From Welwitschia mirabilis (Eukaryota; Gnetophyta; Gnetopsida; Welwitschiales): DNA of 62,622 nucleotides. Both the position numbers and the translations under genes were made by a program. The notes under the pieces are model-generated. The model ran no database searches, had not been told where the DNA came from, and worked only from the letters and a program-made list of their open reading frames with translations. Shown here piece after piece: positions 38,275 through 49,878 of this stretch; position 1 is the stretch's first letter, and each line of letters opens with the position of its first letter. Location: NCBI GenBank assembly GCA_051453625.1, contig JBOZIK010000001.1, positions 230,161,569 through 230,224,190 of the forward strand, read 5' to 3'.

Positions 38275-40399
38275 ACTTTTAAGGACCTTGTGTTAGATAC
38301 CATCTTAACTTAACTAGTTATGCTACTGCTTTACTTTGGAATAAATTATAATGGACAAAACATAACTATATTTACAACTATGAGCAATAGAAAATAAACC
38401 AATTATGCTTTGATATATTGACAAGATAACTTCCAAAACATAAGTACAGATGTGTAATTTTCAAAAAATAACTTTTGTATTGAGAGAGAAGATCATCTAA
38501 TTTTTTACAAATTATAAGAACATAATAGATGTTTATATATGCTTAAATAATAATAATAAAACTAGAGCATGACAAATGTCTATATCATATTAACCTATCT
38601 AATAGTACAAGATAATGTGAACATGTGATAAGGAATATGCATAAGTCTCTAGAACATACATGGTCCTATAATAAAATATGAAAACATGTAGATGACATCT
38701 AGTTTGTATTGCAACCATAGCTCTTTTCAACATTATCCTTTACAATGCTCTACACATGCAGGTATGTTGTAAAAACTGTAACAAATCATAGTTTCTAGTA
38801 TAGTTCATGATAAGGAATAGATAGGTATAGGATTTCTAAGCACAAGGTAAGGAATTACTAGAATATTGAAGAATGTATAGTCAGAATAATCCAAGAACGC
38901 ATTATCAAAATAATCCAAAATTTAAAGTCAAATAATCCAAGATTGCAATGACAAAATAATTCAAGATGTGACTAAGGACTCATTTTCATATTTTCTTCTT
39001 TACTGTTATTTCATAACAAACTTAAGTAACCTAGTTGTACATAACTAGGAGGGATAAAATCATTATATTTATCTACATTTTTTTCTTTTTCTTCTTGGAG
39101 ATCTAGTCTAATAACCTGGGATTCATAATAGAGATTATCAAACTCTAAAGTTTGAATAATTGGTTACCATGGTAAGTTTTATTTTCATAACATATCACAA
39201 TACAAGTTAGTTGTTGGTCATAAGATAATCTTAAGATGGCTTACAAAGGGCTAATTACAAAACTTCGTTAACATAGCTAATAACAAGATAATATGCAAGA
39301 TTAAAAAAGTATGTAAAAACATTAAAAATGGAAATGCAAGAATTAAATATAACCATGTAAAATATAAACAAATGATAATACAAGCTTAATAAAAAGGATC
39401 ATACTAAGAAATAAAATGAAACCTAAAACCATACAAGATTTAATAAGAAAACAAGACCATACAAGAAATAAAGAGAATATGCTAAGAATATATAACAAAT
39501 AAGAAAATTTCTTAGGATCATTCCTGAAGTTGGATGAAGACTTTAAAACTTCCAAGAGTATAATGCATTATGAGATTCAAGTTTGAAATATCAAGATCCA
39601 ATAATAGAGGATTTCTTAAAAATATGCAAATAATAAGAGAAAAAGTTCTATTTATAGCAAGAGAGTATATGAATATGAAGCGACACAAGAATATGAAGAG
39701 ATACCATCATGAAAAGAAGATGGTAATGATTCCATAATCCTTAATCATTATCTTACTTTACCACTAGATGCATTAATATTTTATCATAATAATAAATAAT
39801 AAATGTTTAACATTCCACTACTTGTAATTATTATGATAAAGGATTAAGATAAGCCACTAGTAAGGAATTTAAACAACCACATAAAAATATTTTTCATAAT
39901 GAATAAATGTTAAATAAAATAAAGTGCAAGATCATAATTATGGGTGTTACTTAGCATGCACTACTAAAACAAAATGTTAAAACAAGTCAACATTATGCAT
40001 CCTAATAATTATAGCTATTATAAGAATGATTTGCATGTAATAAAATAAGAAAATATAGTAATCATGATACATTAATGCAATAGTTATAAAAAATTAAGTA
40101 ATATAAGCACTAATTTAGCCACTAAAGACTATAATTAAATAATCAAGAAATTACTACAAAAATAATGTTATTAATTATGATTGTTACAAGTAAGAAAGCC
40201 TTAAAATAATAATTTCAGCATAATCAAATTTTCATAAACTAATTACATATTAAATATTAAGATAATAAATAAAGAATAAATAAATAATATAATAATTGAA
40301 TTACCTTAGTAGGTCACACTAGATAAAATTTATTTTTATTTGGTTTTTATTTAATTATTTAGGCTAAATCCTTAGACCTTTAAAAATCTAGATGTGACA
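38275..40399 (-). repeat. 5' LTR of the Del-type element
   Basis: It pairs with 30209-32580. On the minus strand it starts TGTCACATCTAGATTTTTAA. It lacks about 200 bp present in the partner and is clearly diverged from it. A TATA-like GCTATAAATAG lies at 39649-39656 on the minus strand. Confidence 0.88.
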
Positions 40400-41714
40400 T
40401 AGCTCTAACATAGTATAATAGAATATAACTATCATAAGTTAGTTACCTTATGATAAATCTCTAATAGATTATACCACTTATTGCATACTCCATCATAGTG
40501 TGTCATATTTAAGTGATAAATCTTGGTCCCTAACTAATGTTCATCACTAGCCATCATGCTAAGACAACTAGAGTTATAAGTAAAAAAGTAAGGCTATAGC
40601 TATTGTAAGTTTATCGTTCAATGATAAATTATGCAATAATGATTTTAAAAAAAATTATTACAAATCTTATCATGACATAATAATCGTAAAGTATAGAAAA
40701 AATTACAAAAAGGATGACTTTCCAAAAAATACTTTCATTTTTTATGCTATCTATATGTGTTGCTACTATTATTGATCAATGAGAAAGTAGATTTCCATTT
40801 AAGAAAGGTTAATCCATGAGCTAAAAACATGATTTCATAATCACCTATAGCATGAGCAAGTCCTCATCTACTATGTTATTTTGTAAAATTGCCTTTTTAA
40901 TTAGAGAAAAATTAAATCTAGGACTTAGATACGAATTTTTACTCATTTTTCAAATTTTTAACTTAATCCTACTAAATCTAGAGAAATGTAATAACTACTT
41001 AAGTTAGAAATCAAATTTAAAAAGCACAAAGCATTAAAACCATGAGATTCTAATTTCTTCTTATGAGATTAATCTTATTATGAAATTAACATCGTTTCAT
41101 TCATTCAGTGCTAATTTTTATTAGTAAATAAATCTTTTTATCATTATGGAGAGATGTGGTAAAAGTATATCTCTTTTTTATTTTTTAATTTATAGGCCAA
41201 ACAATTAGGCTACAAGTCTAGAAGAAGCACCACAACACAGGTTTGCATACTAGTGTCCTAAATATCTCCTCTATCTTTATAACCAACTACTGTCACACAA
41301 AGACCATCTTTTAGAGATATGGAAAATATAAAAAGATAATTTAATCAAGCCATCATAATTTTAAAATGTGAGTACATTATTTGATTGAAGACCATTTATA
41401 AGGGCTTAATCTAGAACCTAATTCACTAGAGTTTGATTTGATTTTTAAAATCCTCTAATAGGGAATACTACTTGATCTAAGTATAGGAATTTTATAGGAG
41501 AATGACTACTATATATCATTCTAAAGACATCATGTATGATCCAAATTAGTTAGATCATGAAATCATCAGTCACTCAATGGTAAGGTAGATAAACATTAAA
41601 ATTATAGAATAATTCTTACATAACAAATTTGATATCCTTAGTGAGGGGACAATATTGTATATTGATAAATGCAAAAGGGAATAAAAGATGGAATGTTTTT
41701 AAGTGATAATTGTG
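40400..41714. other. Athila interior after the Del-type insertion
   Basis: The DNA is AT-rich and probably includes the first, unreadable part of the Athila ORF1-type gene. No motif is strong enough to call. Confidence 0.45.
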
Positions 41715-42440
41715 GAAGATACGGATCATGAGGTAGTAATTCTAGCATTTAAAAAGAGATCATAATTTAAACTATACCTCTTCTGAGCTGTGTATATTTT
41801 TGCTTAGTAGCTTTTAATATTTATCCTGTGAATCATGTGATCAATCTAATAACTTTGGATGTTACATTATTCTTTAGATTAAAAAATGTAAAGCCCTTTA
41901 ATTTGTATTATTATCTATTAAAATTTATAAGATGTGTTACTCAGCCATCTATGACTGCCTTCCTCTTTTTGTTCAATGTTATCCTTTGCATCATGAACAT
42001 TCTAGTGCTTCTCTAGAAACCTCTAGTGCAAATTACTAATTTTACTATTAAAGAGCTCTCAAAAATTCACCTCATAGAGAGAGGAAAATAATAATCCTAA
42101 AGAGAGGTCACCTATAGATCTAACAAATCCTATAATGATGACATTCCTTATTAAGTAGTTTGACCTTCTGAGGGAGGACTTTCATGGCATAGGGTATCAA
42201 AGTTAAAATATGATGCACATACTAGAATCTAAACTTATTGACCTTACTAGAGAAGTGAAGGAAATTAAAATTCATTTAAGTCTTCAAGTTGAAAGAGTTA
42301 CTAGTCCACCTCCTCCTTTTAAAGGAGATAATTCATAGAAAATGGAAATGTAATTATTATCATTTTAATGGATGTAATAAAATTCAATATGTTAATTAAT
42401 AAAAACTATTATTTTTTTGTGTTAATTATATCTCCTTTCA
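41715..42440 (+). pseudogene. Athila ORF1-type (env-like) gene remnant
   Basis: The frame reads IPLLSCVYFCLVAFNI and then, from about 41828, NHVINLITLDVTLFFRL, VKPFNLYYYLLKFI and LFLFNVILCI. This follows the Athila ORF-1 family (PF03078) order: an L-lla-ti region, a V-t-idl-lLy-L block, a P-INl-y-il block and an LPYGmlLT-iF--f-V-L block. The PYG centre is lost. Downstream, ESKLIDLTREVKEIKIHL gives a short coiled-coil-like segment before a proline run, as in that family. It has several stops. The hydrophobic 62-codon open stretch should not be read as a membrane protein gene. Confidence 0.65.
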
Positions 42441-42490
42441 CAAATTCTCTTACACATTTACTTTTATCAAGTGGTGAAGGAACCATCATT

Positions 42491-42507
42491 AACTAAAAAG
42501 GAGGTCC
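42491..42507 (+). promoter_or_regulatory. Polypurine tract before the Athila 3' LTR
   Basis: AACTAAAAAGGAGGTCC directly precedes the LTR start TGATAGAG. Confidence 0.6.
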
Positions 42508-43870
42508 TGATAGAGTGAAAAATTTTCTAAATTCTTATGTATTAATGCTTGATAAATCCAATAAACTTTATTTATACATCATAATAAAGACAATTTTTAA
42601 TAATCAATGCATTGAAATGTTTTACTAACTAAAAGTTCAATTCCTATAAAAAAAATGTATTACTTTATAGTATTTTGTAATTATCATTAGTGAAAGGCAT
42701 GTGATAGGAAACAAGTCATAGCCAAAGGTTGAGAACCTTCCAAAAGTTACTCTAATAGAAGAAATGACTACCACTAGATATTATGACATCACAACTATTA
42801 ATGAAAAAATGAATAATCATATAAAATTTGATTATGTGATTTTCCATAGCATTATAGGAATTAAATAAGGAAATCTATCACTAAGCGATGAAATTTTAAA
42901 CATAATGTAAATGAAAGCAATAAGGATTGAGAACTTGATGTAAGAAATCAATAATTAATAAGTCCTGTGATGAGAAATATTTGAAAAATAATAATGAATT
43001 AAAGATCAGAATTAATATGAAGAAAATATCCTTTCTAATATCTTCTTAATCATATATATTTATATGTGTAATTCATTATAATCATAAAAAATTACCTTAG
43101 CATTAATGTGTAAATGTATTTCTATACCATAGGAAAAAAGCTTAGACAGTTGAAAAAATAGACAAATAATTCTTTGTAATTCTTTCACTTCTTTTTAATT
43201 AAACTTCATTATAATAAATATTCATATTTAAACTTTGATTGACTACATCTTTAGTTTGGTTCCATGATAAGTGATTATTTTAAGGTCTCCTTGCTATTAT
43301 ACTATTGGAACACTTCTAATATAATTATTTTATTAATTTTAATTTTCTTTTGTTTAAATCATTTTAGTTTTTTATTATAAGTATATTAAATTTTAAAAAT
43401 AATAAAAATAGAAATTTAATTTAGTTTTCCAACTATTAATTTCATTTATCACATATTTATGAATTTTCTGAGCTATAACTATTTTAATACATAATTGAGT
43501 TCCTAATATAAGTAAATGTATAATTTATTTTGTGAGATGTGTTTCATTATAGCCTTATTAGGAGATCACTTATAAGAAAGTTTCTCTGAGCATATTAGTG
43601 ATACAATGATAAACTATTAGTAGTATAGTACTACAATCATCTCTTTTTTATTTTACAAAGCATAGACTATTGAAAGTTGTATTGTTTATTTTTTTCCTTT
43701 ATTGTAATGATATTATCTTTATATAATTAGTTATTATTAAAATAGTAAAAATAATATTTGAGAAAAATTTCTCCATCCTAGATTTTATTATCTTAAATTC
43801 ACATCCAAATCCTCTATGGATATGACAAGATAAGTCAAACATTAGCTTAGTTAATGTCATTACTATTACA
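42508..43870 (+). repeat. 3' LTR of the Athila-type element
   Basis: It is the uninterrupted partner of 15120-16076 plus 20127-20280, about 1.36 kb. It ends TTACTATTACA. Its continuity across 43712-43726 is what exposes the insertion in the 5' copy. Confidence 0.82.
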
Positions 43871-44057
43871 TTTTTGGCTTGAGATGTCTTTTCATAAGAG
43901 AAATATGAGTTTACATATGGCTTAAATAGCATAATCATGGTGATTAATTACTACCTAGCAAGATTAGCTTAGCTTGACATAGATCTTCATCTACATAAGG
44001 GTTCCCATATCTACTACTAGTTAAGACTTAATATTAATGGAAATGAACTGTATTTAA

Positions 44058-44563
44058 TGTTGGATGCACACACCCAAATCCATGACCAAGGTGAAAATTA
44101 TAATCCTTCATATTTAACTAATTCATTAGTCTACGCATGAGGAGTTACATATCTTATAATCTCCTTCTAGATTCATATATTCAACACTCACATGAATCTG
44201 GAAGGCATTAAGGAGATTAAAACTAAAAGCTAACTTAAAACCCTAGGTCTAATACTAATTGCTTAATACATTACCATCATAAAAAAAAAATATGATTTAG
44301 GTAGAAACTAGAATTCTTTATATTTACCTATTCATTAGGTTATACATAGAAAGAACATATTCAACAATCTCCTTCTAAATCCACATGTTGAATGCTAACA
44401 CAAAATGGAAAAGTTCTAGGAATAAAACTAAGATAAAATCATCATTTTGATACTAATTATTAAGTTCATTATCATCATACCAAAATCCATGACTTAATAA
44501 GAAACTAGAATCCTTGATATTCACCTTTTCATCAAGATGGGGATAAGGAATATGTAATAAACA
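44058..44563 (-). mobile_element. Tandem TRIM-like array (three LTRs, two interiors)
   Basis: On the minus strand, three related blocks of 101-107 bp (44458-44563, 44260-44366, 44058-44158) alternate with interiors of 91 and 101 bp. The first two LTR-like blocks begin TGTTTATTAC and TGTTGAATATG; the third has lost the TGTT. They end near CTTAATA, TTAAGCA and ATCCAACA. Each of the first two is followed by AT and TAGTATCAAAA or TAGTATTAGACC, close to the tRNA-Met primer site TGGTATCAGAGC. Each interior ends with AGAAGGAGAT, a polypurine tract. No coding capacity exists. These are the hallmarks of a TRIM whose neighbouring copies share an LTR. No 5S-like promoter was seen, so it is not obviously Cassandra. 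Confidence 0.72.
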
Positions 44564-46405
44564 TTTAAGGACTAAGTAATTTTTAATATTAAAACTTAAA
44601 TAAAAACATTAAAATTTAGGTAGCATTAAGTGTAAAAAAATAAAAGGTAAGGAAAAGTCAAAAAGTGGCTTAAGTTTTATATAGTTAAATTGAGTGAATT
44701 TTTCTTCACATTTCAAACTTAACTTATTTTATGCAAATTATAAGTAAAAAACATTATTCATGTAAAAAATTAAGCCAATTAAAAATTTCTTCATGTTCCT
44801 ACTTGGATTGAAGAAAGCTAAAATGATAATTATGGTTTGTAAATTCTAAAAAACTTTAAAAAGTATAAAAATAATTAGAAAAAATAAAAATTCTACATAT
44901 GCCCAAGAAGTACATAGTTCTACTTGTGTGCATAACAAGCTCAAAAGCTAAAAGATAAAGCTTATGAATAACATGAAAAAAATCGCAAAAAAAAAAAAAA
45001 AGCTTAAAACAACTAAATATGAATATGGTATAAATTAAAATACTAAAATGAAATTCAAAATAACGTATCTTAGTGTCTTATAGCTAGAAAGTGCAAATGC
45101 AAATAGTGTAATTAGAGTTGGAGTTTACTTTTCTATTCCTCTTCTTATGTCATTTCATTTTATTTTTAATATCATCTTTCTTGGAAAATAATTATATACT
45201 ACAAATTTAATTTACATAATAAATGAATTTCATAGAATTTTCAAAATATCTAATACAAAGTTTGATAAAATTTGCTTTAACACTATCTTAGAATAGAGAA
45301 TTTAGATAAAGAAAGAAACGATTCCTAAGAATTGATTAAGCTATCATTGAAAATTAAAAGTAAATGCTAATAAATCAATCTATGTTACATAAAAAATAAT
45401 GAGGCTAAAGACATTTTATCAAATTGCAAAATATTAGTATTCACAATGTTTTATCCGAATCATCATTCCATTATCTAAATATTTTATGGATTCGTCAATG
45501 GAACTATAACATTGCTAAAGTTCTAATGATGCTCATTAAAAAATATAGAATGGAGACTAAACATGTAATTTTTTTTACATTAAATATATTAATACAAACT
45601 ATTCTTACACCACATAATTAGAAAGAGCAATATGACAATTTCATTATGGAATTATACTACTAGGAAAGAGTGCATGATAACTTAAGGAAATGTTCAAAAA
45701 CTTAATCAGATATTACTTAGTTCATTGGCATATCCTAATTTGGATGGAAATGAAGAAGTATTACCACCCATTAATTTTGATTATGTTGTAATATTTCAAA
45801 GATTAGACTCATGTTGGACTAATATATGCTTTATAAGTCATTCTTTAATACTCATAGATATAAAAGATTTGTGTATGTACTTTGAAAGACTCTAGGGAAG
45901 AAGGCATTTTTCATGTTCTTCTAGTTTCTCTATTTGGTTAAAAAAAAAATAAAAATGAAGAAAATTTTATGCTTGATAAATCCTAAGGAAAGAATAAAAT
46001 TTTTGCAAATTAACTTATTTAGTTTAAAGTAATAATTATCTATATTCATTGTTATATATGATTATTTTATTAGAAATATCAAGATCAATCTTATTATTAG
46101 AAAACAAATTAGTCCTTAACTTTTAATAAAGTTAGAGTTTATAAAATATTTTTTACATTAGCTAACGTCTATTAAACTTTTGATTTTACTAAGGATTCAT
46201 TACTTAAATTCTTTTATTATTGAAGTTATAATTTGGATTTAACTTCTCGAGTATAAGTTATCATTTCTATATAAACACATATGTTAATGATTTTATTTCA
46301 TGTTTATATAAATATTAAGTTTTAATAAAAATAATAAAAAATTTAATCTATTTTTATTTATTCTTACATTTAAAATTATTTAATCAATATTCTACTACTA
46401 ACATC
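44564..46405. other. AT-rich stretch, probably including a Copia LTR
   Basis: No gene was found. The last few hundred bases carry a TATA-like CTATATAAACAC near 46.27 kb and end ACTAACA just before a Copia primer site, so they are probably the end of a Copia 5' LTR whose start I could not fix. The open frame at 45424-45621 shows no family. Confidence 0.45.
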
Positions 46406-46474
46406 TAGTATTAGAGCCATGTCAAACTTGGAAGCTACTAGTCAACTAGTGCAAGTTCAAGTTCATGTATTTAG
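46406..46474 (+). pseudogene. Copia primer site and gag start, truncated
   Basis: TAGTATTAGAGC (46406-46417) is one G-to-A and one C-to-T away from the Met primer site TGGTATCAGAGC. An ATG at 46419 starts MSNLEATSQLVQVQVHVF, like Copia gag starts with a VQ-x-x-IP-F motif. The reading is cut at 46475, where the sequence becomes TGTTACATCCGAAAATTTTT, a Del-type LTR start. So a Copia element was interrupted here. Confidence 0.6.
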
Positions 46475-46750
46475 TGTTACATCCGAAAATTTTTAAGAAC
46501 CTTATTACACTATTAGATTATTAATTATGATTTTTGTCAAATGATAATATAAATATCTTTATCTTAGTATTTTTTTATGAAATGTATATATAAATATATT
46601 TATATCTGGAATGTTTTTAAAAATGTTAATATAGAAATCTATAAACTTTCTATTAATGTGATGATATGATTATAAAATGTTTTAGTTTTCCTTAGGAATA
46701 TAGCATTATGTTACTCATATAAATTATGATTTACTAAATTGAATGAATGT
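46475..46750 (+). repeat. Start of a Del-type LTR, truncated
   Basis: TGTTACATCCGAAAATTTTT parallels the TGTCACATCTAGATTTTT starts at 40399 (minus strand) and 57840. It is followed by only about 275 bp before the next element begins. Confidence 0.45.
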
Positions 46751-47638
46751 TGTTAGTAAATCTAGTTTAGATGATTCTACTTGTCAAATATTTTGTGTCA
46801 TTATGTAGATAGGTCAATACAAAAAACATCAGACCTTGATATACCTTAGACCATGATGGATCTTCAAAGGCAACATCTCACAAAAAGAATTAATTAGTGA
46901 AAATAAAAATAAATATTTGAATATTTCTAGAAAATTAAAGATGTATCTGGTAAAAAACTCAAGTAAATTGAAGATTTCTTAAATGTAGTAGAATTCAAGT
47001 CATAGGCTGAGAGATGATTATCTCATTTAGGATGACTTTGCTAAAAGTTGAACCTCACAAATATAAAGAACTTTATATATTTCAAGTTGTTTATACTTAG
47101 GTAAAATAGATAATAAAGTTAATTTGGTTTTTTACTAATATCTTAAATTTCATCTGATTTATAAACTTATATATCATAGATTCATGATCATAAAGGACCA
47201 AGAGTACTATAAAGTAAATTTCATCAAAATCTAATCAAGCTGATTGGAAATGTCTATAAAAATGAATATGCCTAAAGAGTAGACATTTATAAAGTTGAAG
47301 ATATTTTAGAATAAAGTTCACATCAATTAAAACCAAAGTTATACACTTGACACCTGGACATTTCCTCCCCATTGCATAGTAGTTACAAAAATGAAAAGGC
47401 TATCTTTTAAGCTCAAAGAACTAGATCGTTTTCAATCATATAAAGGATAGACATCATAAAATAAATTGCAAATTTGGTACTTAATTGATCAATTAGAAAA
47501 TATAGAATAATAACACATGAGTGAAAGAAACTTCTTATGAAGAACCAAAGAAATCACTTACAAAGGAGCTTGCATTGCTTTTATCATTCTCTCTTATTAC
47601 TACATTAATCATTAATACTTATGATGATAATTACAACA
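46751..47638 (+). repeat. 5' LTR of the non-autonomous element
   Basis: It starts TGTTAGTAAATCTAG and ends TACAACA. Shared words with 49879-50721 include ACATCAGACCTTGAT, CATGATGGATCTTCAAAG and AAAGGAGCTTGCATT. Confidence 0.88.
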
Positions 47639-47712
47639 TCAGTAGCAAAAATATTTAGATACCATAGGTAAATCTTATTCATAAAAAAAAAAAAAAAAAA
47701 AAAAAAAACCAT

Positions 47713-48104
47713 NNNNNNNNNNNNNNNNNNNNNNNNNNNNNNNNNNNNNNNNNNNNNNNNNNNNNNNNNNNNNNNNNNNNNNNNNNNNNNNNNNNNNNNN
47801 NNNNNNNNNNNNNNNNNNNNNNNNNNNNNNNNNNNNNNNNNNNNNNNNNNNNNNNNNNNNNNNNNNNNNNNNNNNNNNNNNNNNNNNNNNNNNNNNNNNN
47901 NNNNNNNNNNNNNNNNNNNNNNNNNNNNNNNNNNNNNNNNNNNNNNNNNNNNNNNNNNNNNNNNNNNNNNNNNNNNNNNNNNNNNNNNNNNNNNNNNNNN
48001 NNNNNNNNNNNNNNNNNNNNNNNNNNNNNNNNNNNNNNNNNNNNNNNNNNNNNNNNNNNNNNNNNNNNNNNNNNNNNNNNNNNNNNNNNNNNNNNNNNNN
48101 NNNN
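47713..48104. other. Assembly gap (392 N) with duplicated poly(A) flanks
   Basis: Both sides carry TAAATCTTAT(T/C)CAT, a poly(A) run of about 25 and CCAT, with one base different. Frames translated through the gap (poly-Phe, then X) are artefacts. Confidence 0.97.
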
Positions 48105-48261
48105 TAAATCTTATCCATAAAAAAAAAAAAAAAAAAAAAAAAAAACCATTAGAAGAGTTTAGTAAAAAAACATAAAGTGCTAATAACACTAGGTGAGGAC
48201 ATAAGTAGAAGGACATCACAATATTAGAGATCATTTTATACTATTATTCACAACTCTTAAT

Positions 48262-48480
48262 CCATAAAAATGGGATTAAAGGCCATTAGGAAAATAATGG
48301 TTAAAATTGAAAGAAATATTTTGAGGCTTAAGAAACATAGATCTATCACAAGTGAGGGTAAGAAACTAGTAAAGAGTTGGGAATCCATAAGGACTACCAT
48401 ATGATTAGAATCAGAGGATAAATCAGAAGAAGAAGAAAAAGTAAAGAATTTATCTCCACTTAACAGAGATAATTAATATA
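48262..48480 (+). pseudogene. Decayed ORF of the non-autonomous element, unrecognised
   Basis: One frame reads MGLKAIRKIMVKIERNIL, then KHRSITSEGKKLVKSWES, a stop, and SEDKSEEEEKVKNLSPLNRD. The even codon use and alternating basic and acidic blocks look like real coding sequence. I do not recognise the family; a gag or env-like protein is possible. A proline/serine-rich continuation is readable to about 48.8 kb with stops. Confidence 0.45.
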
Positions 48481-49867
48481 CACAAGAATCATCAAGAGAT
48501 GAGGCATAGAATCAAGAAAAGTAATTGGCTTCCATAAAGGCACATGTGAAGTGGGAGCAATAGGCTCTAGGTCCTTCATAACTGAGGTAGTCATAAGAGG
48601 AGGTAGATTCTAAGAGTTAAGATGCACTACCTCTTATCTTTTGTTGTCCACATTATAGGATCTCTGCTCACCATTCTACATAGCAATAATCACTACATTT
48701 CATAGTTAAATAACCTTCACCTCTACCTTCTCCACCTCTAGTACATCCACCATCATCATTGTCATCTTATATAGAGCCTATTTAGGTACCACCCGTTTTC
48801 ACCATATAGTTATCATCATTTTTTATAGAGACTTTCATAGCTACTTTCTTTGGGATATATACCATTTATTAAACATATCAATGTATGAAGAGATAAGTCT
48901 ATGATGTCCCTTGTAATACATCTCAGTGATCTTTTAGGAAGAGGCATACTCTGCCCCCCACTTGTTAATAATCCTACATCAAAAGGATTTCACCATCCAT
49001 GATAGTAATAATAGTGACTAAGAAGATCAAGGCATGCATTACATGAGTGATTTAGCTTTTAGTGATTAGAGCCTTTTTATACTATCTAAAAAGTAATATA
49101 GGTATTAATAAGTCCATGGAAAATCAATTATTTTTAGTTGGGTACTATAGATTTCAAATTGAAGACACTCTATTTAGACTTAGATTTTTTAATTATGAGA
49201 TATTAGATTGGATCCATGAGTTTAATCATTATTATTAATAATTTATCTTGATGTTTTCAGCATACATTATTATTATCTAACATCTTCTACCATTACTGCT
49301 TATTAGCACATGCATTTATGATTGATATAGTTTTTTGTCTTAATGCTATTCTTTCATTGACATACTTTTAAACATGATATACTTTAGTCATTATTGATTA
49401 AAATGATTTTATATGATACTAGTACATTTTCTATGATATCATGCTCTGATGTTTGTTGATTAGTATTTCCGTGAGCATATTTTTAATAATGTACTCTTAG
49501 TGCTTGAATTTCAATTCTATGCTCTAACATATTAGCACATTCCATTAGAATATCTTACTTAAGGAATTATCAAACATCTATGTACTTTACATTCTAACAT
49601 GCTTTTTTGGATGGCAAATACCATGACTCATTAATTATATTTATGCCTTTAGTTAATTGCTTAAATGATTCTTTGATATATCTTAATCTATTTTTTAAGT
49701 AATATATATTTATGAGTTTTCATCCTATTTCAAGTGGTTAATATTTATGATTTTTAATATCATTATAAACATTGATTACATGCATTTATTTGAAATAAAA
49801 ATGTTTAATTCTAATTGATCAAATGAGGTTAACTAATGAGATTTTCTAAGTTTTAGACATCATTTAA
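48481..49867. other. Interior of the non-autonomous element
   Basis: A C-rich CCACCTCTAGTACATCCACC pocket near 48.72-48.75 kb is followed by AT-rich sequence up to the polypurine tract. No conserved domain was seen. Confidence 0.5.
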
Positions 49868-49878
49868 AATAAGGAGAT
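49868..49878 (+). promoter_or_regulatory. Polypurine tract of the non-autonomous element
   Basis: AATAAGGAGAT lies immediately before the LTR start TGTTAATAG. Confidence 0.65.

Larger units (their letters stand above)
30209..40399 (-). mobile_element. Del/Tekay-type chromovirus remnant inserted in Athila
   Basis: Long LTRs (30209-32580 and 38275-40399) flank a 5.7 kb interior. On the minus strand the LTR starts TGTCACATCTAGA or TGTTACGTCTAGA, a polypurine tract precedes the 3' LTR, and a decayed Met-type primer site follows the 5' LTR. The only coding match of the element is a chromodomain-like polyprotein end at 32.6-32.8 kb. Gag, protease and RT were not recognised, and the rest of the interior includes foreign material (LRR fragment, N gap). 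Confidence 0.8.
15120..43870 (+). mobile_element. Athila-type Ty3/gypsy element carrying nested insertions
   Basis: Homologous LTRs lie at 15120-20280 (split) and 42508-43870. The 5' LTR is followed by a tRNA-Asp-type primer site. Gag, protease, RT, RNase H, integrase and an Athila ORF1-type gene follow on the plus strand in canonical order, and a polypurine tract precedes the 3' LTR. Subtracting the roughly 4.05 kb insert in the 5' LTR and the 10.2 kb Del-type element (30209-40399) leaves about 14.5 kb, plausible for Athila. All frames are heavily broken. No target-site duplication could be matched. Confidence 0.8.

Noticed and set aside
41828-42016. Hydrophobic 62-codon frame as a small membrane protein gene
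   Set aside because: It fits as a decayed piece of the Athila ORF1-type gene and has the right position in the element.
44058-44563. Ordinary satellite array
   Set aside because: Regularly placed primer-site-like and purine-tract words alternate, and the LTR-like and interior segments differ from each other.
45424-45621. Plus-strand 65-codon frame
   Set aside because: No recognisable family and no continuation on either side.
47605-48234. Open frames of 147 and 209 codons with poly-Phe
   Set aside because: They are produced by the 392 N gap and poly(A)/poly(T) runs.
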